Shown here: positions 51,403 through 58,543 of the stretch, piece by piece
How the letters are laid out: each line of letters starts with the position of its first letter
Position numbering within the stretch: the stretch's first letter is position 1
Assembly: GCA_012317185.1 (NCBI GenBank)
Contig: CP048838.1
Location: 4,464,001-4,528,000 of the forward strand
Direction: 5' to 3'
Source of the DNA: [Clostridium] innocuum
GTDB lineage: Bacteria; Bacillota_I; Bacilli_A; Erysipelotrichales; Erysipelotrichaceae
Length of the DNA stretch: 64,000 nt
Notes under the pieces: model-generated
Databases searched by the model: none
Told to the model about the DNA's origin: nothing
The model's input: only the letters and a program-made list of their open reading frames with translations
Translations under genes and position numbers: made by a program

Positions 51403-51469
51403 AGGTACCCTTCTTTCTATATTTGCAGTATTCTACTATTAGAATACTATAGGAATGGCAACTTTGCAA

Positions 51470-52756
51470 CTATATTCTTTCTTGGGAATCACCTTCGCGA
51501 TTTCGTATTGATCGGATTGCATGCATGATTTTCTCATTATTTTCCGTAATCATTGCTTGAAATTCCTTTGTTTTCTCTTTTACCATAAGTTCATAATTAT
51601 CAATGAGACCCTGTGTTATTTCCTTCATATCAATCTCATTCAGCTTTGCGACTGGAGAAGAAATTCTAACCGTATCCGCCATTTTCTGAAGCGTCTTGTT
51701 TGGCTGCAGCTCCTTGACCTTATCCATAATCAGCTTAGTCTTACGGCGGTCGATCAAATCCTGCAGGGTGATGGTCGCCATTTCCTCCTCCGGAATATCC
51801 TCAAACAGCGATACATACCGGGATACATCCACAAGCATCAGCTTATACAGTTCTTCCATGGAACAGCCGCTGTCAAAATACTCGTCCATTTTGGCGACAA
51901 CCCGCTGCACCCGTTCCTCCTTCAGATTCATGAAGAAATCATTGATGAAATGATAGAAGAACTTCGGCATAACCGTTTTCTTCTCCGCCATAACATAGGC
52001 ATTGTCCCGAAAATCCATCGCATACAAATTGTGGTTGTGATACAACTCCTCCATGTTTGTGCATGGATAACAGGAACGCACATAAACCGGTTCTTTTAAA
52101 TTTTCAAAAAACGCCGAAACGCAGTCGTTCTCATTCTCAAAAATCAGCAGCTTTTCCAGAAATTCCGGATCCTTGGCACGCTGTTCATACAGGGAAAGAA
52201 TCGGCTTTGTGATCCCCGGAGCATTGAAGCTTACCACCTTTACCAGGTAATCCTGCAGCTCTTTTTTCATTGTCAAGGCAACATACAGCGACAGATTGCC
52301 GCCCTTGGAATGTCCGCACATATAAAAGGGTTTTTGTATATCTGTTTTCTGTATCTGGTGCAGTGTAAGAATCTGTTGCCAGGTGGGGTCCTTCAAAAAC
52401 ATACGGAAGTTGTCCTTCCAGTCCTGCCATCCGGTTTTGTGATGTACATCATCCAGCTTTTCACTTCCGCGGAAAGCAAATATCAAAGCATCCTCCATCT
52501 CAAATGTATAATACACAACACCGCTGTCTGCGTTATCGTTATACCATTCCTTTACTGTCATATGCGCATATTCGTCCGGGTTGATCTGACGGACAAGCTT
52601 CATGTTGTTTTGGAAATCTGGATACTGACCGTAATCCTGCATCAGCTGCTCATCCTCCTGTATATGCCGAATCATATCCGAAACCGGTATGTTCACCGCA
52701 TAGGTATCAAAATAGGAAAGAAGAGAAAGCTCATAAAATGTTTTTTCACATAGCAT
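51470..52756 (-). CDS. DUF2974 alpha/beta hydrolase
   Basis: 428 residues from the ATG at 52756 (AGGGTGATGACG upstream). The lipase-like nucleophile elbow is in YMCGHSKGGNLSLYVAL near 160-176, with LIFAFRGSEKLDD before it; the family is DUF2974/Mbeg1-like. No signal peptide, so cytoplasmic. The long helical C-terminus (RVQRVVAKMDEYFDSG onward) is unusual and could mediate oligomers. Its substrate is unknown; lipases and lysophospholipases share the motif. Confidence 0.82.
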   Translation of the reverse strand: MLCEKTFYELSLLSYFDTYAVNIPVSDMIRHIQEDEQLMQDYGQYPDFQNNMKLVRQINPDEYAHMTVKEWYNDNADSGVVYYTFEMEDALIFAFRGSEKLDDVHHKTGWQDWKDNFRMFLKDPTWQQILTLHQIQKTDIQKPFYMCGHSKGGNLSLYVALTMKKELQDYLVKVVSFNAPGITKPILSLYEQRAKDPEFLEKLLIFENENDCVSAFFENLKEPVYVRSCYPCTNMEELYHNHNLYAMDFRDNAYVMAEKKTVMPKFFYHFINDFFMNLKEERVQRVVAKMDEYFDSGCSMEELYKLMLVDVSRYVSLFEDIPEEEMATITLQDLIDRRKTKLIMDKVKELQPNKTLQKMADTVRISSPVAKLNEIDMKEITQGLIDNYELMVKEKTKEFQAMITENNEKIMHAIRSIRNREGDSQERI

Positions 52757-52863
52757 CGTCATCACCCTCACTTTTTTCATCATTATAAAACTTTTCTTAA
52801 GAATTACAAGAGTTCTTTCCTTTTTTTAAGAATTACGATACACTGTAGAAAATGGAGGAAGGC

Positions 52864-54348
52864 ATGAAAAAAAACGTTCGAAAACGCAAGAGAAAGAAAA
52901 TCAACCGCTATATTCCCATACTTGCCAGCGGACTTCTGATTGCCCTGACGGTTCTGGTTATCTCATGGGTTTTCTCTGCCAGAAGGACCTATACGGTTGT
53001 AATCCTGAAAGAAGGTGTTGAGCAGGAGTATGCACAATACCATTCTCTGGCGCAGGCAAAGGAAGAAATGCTGACGCAGACAAAACGAGCGGAAAAACAA
53101 AATGCAGGTATCCGCTATGATCATAAGCTGATTGCGATCGGTTATGGTGTCGTACAATTTCAAAGAAAGGACTGTACGCTCAACACCTCCTACCGTATGG
53201 CAAAAACAGAGGAAACAGGCTATACAAACGGTTGCTATGGAAATGATGCCGCCTTTGTCGATATCAGTGACGACGGAAGCGAAGTACGGTTTCGTCAGGC
53301 AGGAGTGGATGGCTGGGCAGCTGTCGATGAAGTCACCTTACATAATTATTATGACGAAAATGATGTGGCGTCCATCAATCACTATACTGCAAAATCTCAT
53401 CTGTTAACGCATAAAATAACAACGAATATAGCAGAATCCAGCTACGCCAGTGAGCTGTCCATGGGAGAAACAGGGCTGAAGGATCACGCCTATTACAGCT
53501 ATGACGGTCATTATTATTATTCCACCTTTGAAGATATGATTGATGATTATCGTAAGGGAAGTCATGAAAGAGCCGCAAATAAAGAAGCCTTCTACAATTA
53601 CTATCAGTTTCTGCCGCATCGCAGCATCAGCCGCTATGCAGCGGACGATATCAACTGGTATGTGGAAAACTATCTCGGCTTTTCGTCCTCCTCGCAGTCT
53701 CTTCTGTATGACAGCGGCGCCTGGTTTATAGAGGCGCAGAAGCGTTATAGCACAAATGCCATCATGATGTTTGCACTGGCAATGAACGAAAGTGATTTTG
53801 GAAGAAGTGCAATTGCACGGGAAAAGAAAAATCTGTTCGGTCATGCAGCGTATGATGATTCCCCCTCACAAAGCGCCTCCGGCTATAAAAGCGTAAGGGA
53901 AAGCATCCTTGCGCATGCGGAAAAGTACCTGCAAAACAGTTATCTCAACCCGTTGAGCGATCTGTATCATGGAGGGTTCTTCGGCGATAAGGCAGGCGGC
54001 ATGAATGTACGCTATGCCTCGGACCCCTACTGGGGAGAAAAGGCTGCGGATTTTTATCGGACCTTCGATATGGTGATGCAGGGAAGGGACCGTGACATTT
54101 CCTACCTTGTCAGTGAACAGCCAGTCACCGTATATTCCTCAAAGAAAAAAGACACTGTACTGTATAGGGCGGGAGCTGTTCCTTGCTCTCACCTTGTATT
54201 GAAGCAGGAGGATGGATGGTTTCAGGTGCGCAGCGATGGTCCTGTCCATAACGGAACGCTACAGAAAAACAGCAGCACCTATGGATTGAAAAACGCCTAT
54301 GGATTTATACAGGAGGACTTGACGAACCAAATCCGTATACTACAATAA
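52864..54348 (+). CDS. Membrane-anchored glucosaminidase
   Basis: 494 residues from the ATG at 52864 (GGAGGAAGG upstream). A basic start, one membrane helix (about 18-38), a poorly recognised central region, then a mannosyl-glycoprotein endo-beta-N-acetylglucosaminidase (GH73-like) domain at about 290-410: MFALAMNESDFGRSAIAREKKNLFGHAAYDDSP, with the acid in NESDFG. A C-terminal SH3-like tail (EQPVTVYSS; LVLKQEDGWFQV) probably binds wall polymers. A peptidoglycan hydrolase is the likely role. Confidence 0.85.
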   Translation: MKKNVRKRKRKKINRYIPILASGLLIALTVLVISWVFSARRTYTVVILKEGVEQEYAQYHSLAQAKEEMLTQTKRAEKQNAGIRYDHKLIAIGYGVVQFQRKDCTLNTSYRMAKTEETGYTNGCYGNDAAFVDISDDGSEVRFRQAGVDGWAAVDEVTLHNYYDENDVASINHYTAKSHLLTHKITTNIAESSYASELSMGETGLKDHAYYSYDGHYYYSTFEDMIDDYRKGSHERAANKEAFYNYYQFLPHRSISRYAADDINWYVENYLGFSSSSQSLLYDSGAWFIEAQKRYSTNAIMMFALAMNESDFGRSAIAREKKNLFGHAAYDDSPSQSASGYKSVRESILAHAEKYLQNSYLNPLSDLYHGGFFGDKAGGMNVRYASDPYWGEKAADFYRTFDMVMQGRDRDISYLVSEQPVTVYSSKKKDTVLYRAGAVPCSHLVLKQEDGWFQVRSDGPVHNGTLQKNSSTYGLKNAYGFIQEDLTNQIRILQ

Positions 54349-54386
54349 AGAGAGAAAAGGCGGAAGCCTTTCTGAAAGGAGAAGCT

Positions 54387-55052
54387 ATGAATAAAAAAGG
54401 ACTGTTATTTGATTTTAACGGAACGATGTTTTTTGATTCTGAAAAGCATAAGGAAGCATGGGATGTATTTTCTCAGAAATATCGCGGATGTCCGATTTCA
54501 GATTATGAGCTGGATCATACCCATGGGAAGACAAACAAAAAAATCATCGAGCTGCTGCTCGGCGACATGCGTGATGAGGAGAGTGAAAAGCTGTCCAAAG
54601 CAAAGGAAGCGCTGTATCGCGAGTGCTGTATCAATGATCCGAAGATGTTTCATTTAGTAGACGGTCTGGAGGATGTACTGGACTATTTGAAAGAGCTGCA
54701 GATACCGATGACCATCTGTTCAGCATCCATTAAGGATAATATTGATTTCTTTATTTCTTCCTTTCACCTTGACCGCTGGTTTGATATTGATAAGATCATT
54801 TATGACGACGGCACCCATGTCGATAAGATATCCATGTTTCATGAAGGTGCTCAGGCAATCGGAGTAAAGCTGGAGGACTGTATGATTATTGAAGATTCTC
54901 TATCCGGTCTTGATTTTGCATATCGCTGTCAGCCGGGCAGACTGATTGCGATTACCACGCCGGAGCGAAAAGCTGCATATGAGAAAATTGCAGGTGTTTA
55001 TGCAGTCATCCATGATTTTCGCAATTTTGATACCTCTTTCTTTTTAAAGTAA
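54387..55052 (+). CDS. HAD phosphatase, beta-phosphoglucomutase-like
   Basis: 221 residues. HAD motif I reads LLFDFNGTMFFDS, with Asn where most phosphatases have the second Asp; motif II is TICSASIKDN and motif III/IV ends at CMIIEDSLSGLDFAY. The cap domain is the C1 helical type of beta-phosphoglucomutase. It probably dephosphorylates a small sugar phosphate. AAAGGAG precedes the ATG. Confidence 0.85.
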   Translation: MNKKGLLFDFNGTMFFDSEKHKEAWDVFSQKYRGCPISDYELDHTHGKTNKKIIELLLGDMRDEESEKLSKAKEALYRECCINDPKMFHLVDGLEDVLDYLKELQIPMTICSASIKDNIDFFISSFHLDRWFDIDKIIYDDGTHVDKISMFHEGAQAIGVKLEDCMIIEDSLSGLDFAYRCQPGRLIAITTPERKAAYEKIAGVYAVIHDFRNFDTSFFLK

Positions 55053-55099
55053 ATATTTCCAATATAAATAGGTAAATTTTGACAAATGTTAAAAAAAAG

Positions 55100-55128
55100 T
55101 TGATTTTACATATAAAATAGGTTATATT
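55100..55128 (+). promoter_or_regulatory. Promoter of the small RNA
   Basis: -35 TTGATT (55100-55105), 17-base spacer, -10 TATATT (55123-55128), predicting a transcript start near 55135, just at the first stem. Confidence 0.7.
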
Positions 55129-55134
55129 AACTAT

Positions 55135-55228
55135 GTTAGTGTTATCAGCTGGCTTACTCTTTCTTCCCCCACCCATATAGGTAAGTCAGTATATCTTCCC
55201 CCAGATCGATAACACTAACACTTTTTTT
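55135..55228 (+). ncRNA. Small regulatory RNA with two CUUCCCCC motifs
   Basis: Outer stem GTTAGTGTTATC (55135-55146) with GATAACACTAAC (55208-55219), perfect, followed by seven T residues. Inside it a second hairpin CTGGCTTAC/GTAAGTCAG (55149-55157 and 55181-55189, one G-U pair). The motif CTTCCCCC occurs twice, once in the inner loop (55163-55170) and once unpaired (55195-55202). Promoter, structure and terminator together make an independent transcript of about 95 bases very likely; unpaired CUUCCCCC tracts are typical of sRNAs that pair with ribosome binding sites. Confidence 0.85.
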
Positions 55229-55305
55229 ATGTCATGATATACCCGACATTGCATATCGCACTTTTCAAAGCAATCGTCGTTACTTTATAATTTCACACCG
55301 TCATA

Positions 55306-55356
55306 CAGAAAAAGGCTCAAGCTGTTTCCTTTCTTAGGATTCTCTTGAGCTTTTTT
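55306..55356. terminator. Bidirectional terminator after the NagB-like cluster
   Basis: AAAAAGGCTCAAG pairs with CTTGAGCTTTTTT. It ends the NagB-like operon on the minus strand. Confidence 0.85.
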
Positions 55357-55412
55357 CCAGTTTGAAACAGGCAAAGAGGCGTATGCCATATTATCGCCTG
55401 TGCACACAACGT

Positions 55413-56165
55413 TTACAGAGGCAGCAGTGCCGCCGCTGCCTCATCAAGAATAACAGTTACATGCGGATGCAGCTGAAAGATAGATACCGGAAATTCCATT
55501 GTGACAGGATCCATGAATGCTTTCTTTGCTGTTTCGGCTTTTTCCTTTCCGCTTAGCAGAAATATAATATTTTTTGCGGACATAATTGTTTTTGGCCCCA
55601 TCGTAATATAATACTCCGGTATCCGGGATGTATCCTCACTGTGGAAGTCATGATGCAGCAGCTTACGGGAATACTCTCTCAGATATGGTGTTTCATCTGT
55701 TCGCACAAGCCGTGTTCCTGCGTTCCAGCAGTCAAAGGTACCCGGTTGATTTCCACAGAAGTGGCCATTCTTCCCGATTCCCATAATCACAAGATCTAAG
55801 CCTCCCTGCTTCTGTATATCCTTATCAAAGGTTTTATAATTTTCCATATTCAAATCGTGAATATGATCCGGCGCAACCTCTGCGGCGTGGAAATATTTTT
55901 CATTCAGACTAATTTGACAAACGGATATTTCTTTCTCATGACGTTCATCCTGAAACCAGAATTCATCAAAGATATAGTAATGCACCGGATCAAACCACGG
56001 CCGGCCATGCACCTGTTTGGCAAGCAGTCGATATCCCTGTATACAGGTGCTTCCGGTTGTGATAGCGATATTGGTACGTTCTTTTTCAGTATGCATGTGC
56101 TTCAGCATCAGCTGAGCCATAACCTGACTCAGTTCCTCATAATCTCTGGTAACAATAAATTTCAT
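55413..56165 (-). CDS. NagB-like glucosamine-6-phosphate deaminase homologue 1
   Basis: 250 residues. Overall NagB fold: YIFDEFW holds the first catalytic aspartate, and IFQLHPHVTVILDEAA is the conserved end. The active-site loop reads GIGKNGHFCGNQPGTF, whereas GlcN6P deaminase has GVGNDGHIAFNEP, so the catalytic Asp is Asn and the Glu of NEP is Gln. That suggests a changed reaction. Its start overlaps the membrane protein gene by four bases. One of three paralogues in the operon. Confidence 0.82.
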   Translation of the reverse strand: MKFIVTRDYEELSQVMAQLMLKHMHTEKERTNIAITTGSTCIQGYRLLAKQVHGRPWFDPVHYYIFDEFWFQDERHEKEISVCQISLNEKYFHAAEVAPDHIHDLNMENYKTFDKDIQKQGGLDLVIMGIGKNGHFCGNQPGTFDCWNAGTRLVRTDETPYLREYSRKLLHHDFHSEDTSRIPEYYITMGPKTIMSAKNIIFLLSGKEKAETAKKAFMDPVTMEFPVSIFQLHPHVTVILDEAAAALLPL

Positions 56166-56632
56166 AGCATTCTCCTTTTCCGTAATATTCGCAGCTGCCG
56201 TATGAACTGAAATGCGGATATACCTGTCACAGTAAGCGCCAGTGTAACTACAACAGGATTCTGATATGTCTGATTCCGTAAGATAAGCAGTGGGAAGACA
56301 ATGAGAAATCCGCTGATAATAAGCAGCTTATGATGTTGTCTGCGCGATATATCCATCTGCTTCAGCAGTAGTTTCACACAGGAAAGCCGTGGCAGAAAAA
56401 CACGATGTTCATATAGCTTTAGCAGTACTGCCAGCATACAGCCTGCTGAGACAGCCAGCCAAAGCGGTATCGAAAGTCCCAGTGCAGCACCGCAAAGCGC
56501 AGTACCGGCAAACAAAGCCCCATGCAATACCTGAAATATACCGCACTGCTCTGCGGGAATGTGATAAAGCTTATGATGCTTGGTATCCTCGATATATTGA
56601 CAGTCCTGTTCAAAGCGGTGTACACGCAGCAT
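56162..56632 (-). CDS. Membrane protein inside the NagB-like operon
   Basis: 156 residues with two hydrophobic hairpins (about 35-55 and 57-76, 105-120 and 123-145). N-terminal half FEQDCQYIEDTKHHKLYHI is soluble. It overlaps both neighbours at start (TAATG) and stop (ATGA), so it is translated with the NagB-like genes. No family recognised. Confidence 0.6.
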   Translation of the reverse strand: MLRVHRFEQDCQYIEDTKHHKLYHIPAEQCGIFQVLHGALFAGTALCGAALGLSIPLWLAVSAGCMLAVLLKLYEHRVFLPRLSCVKLLLKQMDISRRQHHKLLIISGFLIVFPLLILRNQTYQNPVVVTLALTVTGISAFQFIRQLRILRKRRML

Positions 56633-57378
56633 TACAGCAGCTCTTTGATTCTGCCTGCGGCAGCTTCATCCAGAACGACTGTCACATCCGGATGCAGCTG
56701 AAAAATGGATACCGGAAAATCTTCACTGATAGGTCCGAAAAACGCTCGTTTCACTGCCTCTGCCTTTTGTTCTCCACTCATCAGGAAGACAATACTTTTC
56801 GCAGCCATGACAGTTTTCGGCCCCATGGAAATATAATGATCCGGAATGCGTGCTGTATCGTCGCTATGTAAATCCTCCTTCAACAGCTGCAGCAGCAGTT
56901 CTTCTACAAGCGGTGTCGCATGTCTGTCAATACGATGGGTACCCGTATTCCAGTTATCAAAGGTTCCCGGCTGATTTCCACAAAAATGGCCATTGCTTCC
57001 AACTCCCATAATTATCAAATCCAAACCGCCAACCTGCTGTATATCCTCATCAAAGGTGTCCGCGTTACTCTCATCCAGATTGTGAATATGACTCTCCTCT
57101 ACATCCGCAAGATCAAAGTATTTGTAGTCCAGGCTGGCACGGCAGATACCTTTTGGATCATCCTTATACCAGAATTCATCAAAAATGTAGTAATGCACAT
57201 TGTTGAAATATGCCTTCCCCTTCGTCTGTTCAGCCAGGATTTGATATCCGCGGACTGGCGTTTTGCCCGTTGTGATAGAAATATTGACACGCTCCTTGTC
57301 GCTATGCATATGCTTCAGCATTAGCTGTGCCATAACATTGCTTACTTCTTCATGATTCTTTGTAATTATAAATCTCAT
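56632..57378 (-). CDS. NagB-like glucosamine-6-phosphate deaminase homologue 2
   Basis: 248 residues. The active-site loop is GVGSNGHFCGNQPGTF, again Asn and Gln in place of Asp and Glu, and YIFDEFWYKDD keeps the first Asp. It is highly similar to the other two copies along its whole length. A hairpin GGCAGTTT/AAACTGCC (57388-57407) lies just before the start and may hide or stabilise the ribosome site. Confidence 0.82.
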   Translation of the reverse strand: MRFIITKNHEEVSNVMAQLMLKHMHSDKERVNISITTGKTPVRGYQILAEQTKGKAYFNNVHYYIFDEFWYKDDPKGICRASLDYKYFDLADVEESHIHNLDESNADTFDEDIQQVGGLDLIIMGVGSNGHFCGNQPGTFDNWNTGTHRIDRHATPLVEELLLQLLKEDLHSDDTARIPDHYISMGPKTVMAAKSIVFLMSGEQKAEAVKRAFFGPISEDFPVSIFQLHPDVTVVLDEAAAGRIKELL

Positions 57379-57387
57379 ACATTCACC

Positions 57388-57407
57388 GGCAGTTTATTGA
57401 AACTGCC
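57388..57407 (-). other. Intercistronic hairpin before NagB-like copy 2
   Basis: Perfect 8-base stem GGCAGTTT-CAAT-AAACTGCC on the minus strand, no T-run; next to a GGTGA-like ribosome site. Confidence 0.6.
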
Positions 57408-57445
57408 TTTTCCTTTCCGCTGATACTGGGGAATCAGCATCCCGT

Positions 57446-58210
57446 TTACAAAAGCTCCCTTATTTCAGATGCCGCTGCTTCGTCCAAAAGCACGCTTACA
57501 TGTGGATGAAGCTGGAAAACAGATACCGGAAAATCCATAGTGACCGGACCGAAGAATGCCCTGCGTACCGTCTCAGCCTTTCCTTTCCCTGAGAAAATCA
57601 TGACAATATTTTTTGCATCCATAATCGTCTTCGGCCCCATCGTGAGGTAATGATCAGGGATTCTCGACACATCATCACTGTGAATGTCATCCTTCAACAG
57701 AAATTCCAGCAGCTGATTCACCTGCGGCGTACAGTAGCGGTCAATACTGTGGCAGCCCTGATTCCAGTTTGTAAAGGTACCCGGATGGTTCCCGCAGAAA
57801 TGACCATCCGTACCGATTCCCATAAGGACCATATCCATGCCGCCGGTCTGTTGTATCGCCGCATCAAAGCTGTCCACGGTTTCATCCCGCAGAGTATGAA
57901 TTCTCTCTTCCGGGATATTGGCTGCCTGAAAGAATTTTAAATCCATGCTCATTTTATTTACGGGAATATCCACATCCTGAGTTCCCGGCTCCTTTGCATA
58001 CCAGAACTCATCCACCACATAATAATGGACATGTTCAAAATACGGCTTGTCTTTCACCAGGGGAGCCAGTATTTGATATGCCTGTACGGGCGTCGTGCCG
58101 GTTGTCACGCAAATATTGACGCGAGGCCGGTCTGTGTGCATATGCTTCAGCATGGTGGATGAAATCACCTGACTCAGCTCAGCATAATCCTTTGTTATAA
58201 CAAATCGCAT
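57446..58210 (-). CDS. NagB-like glucosamine-6-phosphate deaminase homologue 3
   Basis: 254 residues. Here the loop reads GIGTDGHFCGNHPGTF: the catalytic Asp is kept but the NEP glutamate is His. The substrate-binding start VITKDYAELSQ and the end VFQLHPHVSVLLDEAA match the family. Of the three copies this one is closest to a working deaminase or isomerase. First gene of the operon, divergent from the LevR-like regulator. Confidence 0.84.
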   Translation of the reverse strand: MRFVITKDYAELSQVISSTMLKHMHTDRPRVNICVTTGTTPVQAYQILAPLVKDKPYFEHVHYYVVDEFWYAKEPGTQDVDIPVNKMSMDLKFFQAANIPEERIHTLRDETVDSFDAAIQQTGGMDMVLMGIGTDGHFCGNHPGTFTNWNQGCHSIDRYCTPQVNQLLEFLLKDDIHSDDVSRIPDHYLTMGPKTIMDAKNIVMIFSGKGKAETVRRAFFGPVTMDFPVSVFQLHPHVSVLLDEAAASEIRELL

Positions 58211-58274
58211 GCTTATTTCCTCCTTTCCTTCATATCTTTATCCTCATTATAAATACTCTGATGACAGGGCAGGG

Positions 58275-58288
58275 AAGTGTCGACACTT
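58275..58288. promoter_or_regulatory. Palindrome 1 between NagB-like operon and regulator
   Basis: Perfect AAGTGTCGACACTT, 65 bases upstream of the NagB-like operon start. Confidence 0.6.
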
Positions 58289-58456
58289 TGAACACTTATT
58301 CCCATCATTCTGGCAGTTGCCTGCTTTCTTTTTTCATGTTCTCTTGATTGAAATTCATATATTAGCAGCATAGCTCAATACTAACAGCAGAACCTGATAC
58401 CTTTTACTTCATGAGGACAGGTCTAAAGACGCATTCGCTGACGATATTTCCTGCCT

Positions 58457-58479
58457 ATGTGTCGAAAGTGTCGACACAT
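58457..58479. promoter_or_regulatory. Palindrome 2 between NagB-like operon and regulator
   Basis: ATGTGTCGA-AAGTG-TCGACACAT, perfect 9-base arms; inside it GTGTCGACAC repeats the core of palindrome 1. It lies 65 bases before the regulator start. Confidence 0.6.
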
Positions 58480-58543
58480 TACATATGGCGTCCGTTTCCC
58501 TTTAATATAAAAGTGGAAAGATTGGGTGCAGAAAGGAGCCGCA

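Noticed and set aside
58490..58515. Possible sigma-54 promoter before the second LevR-like gene
   Set aside because: TGGCGTCC is followed by no GC at the right distance; only the gat-like operon has a real match.
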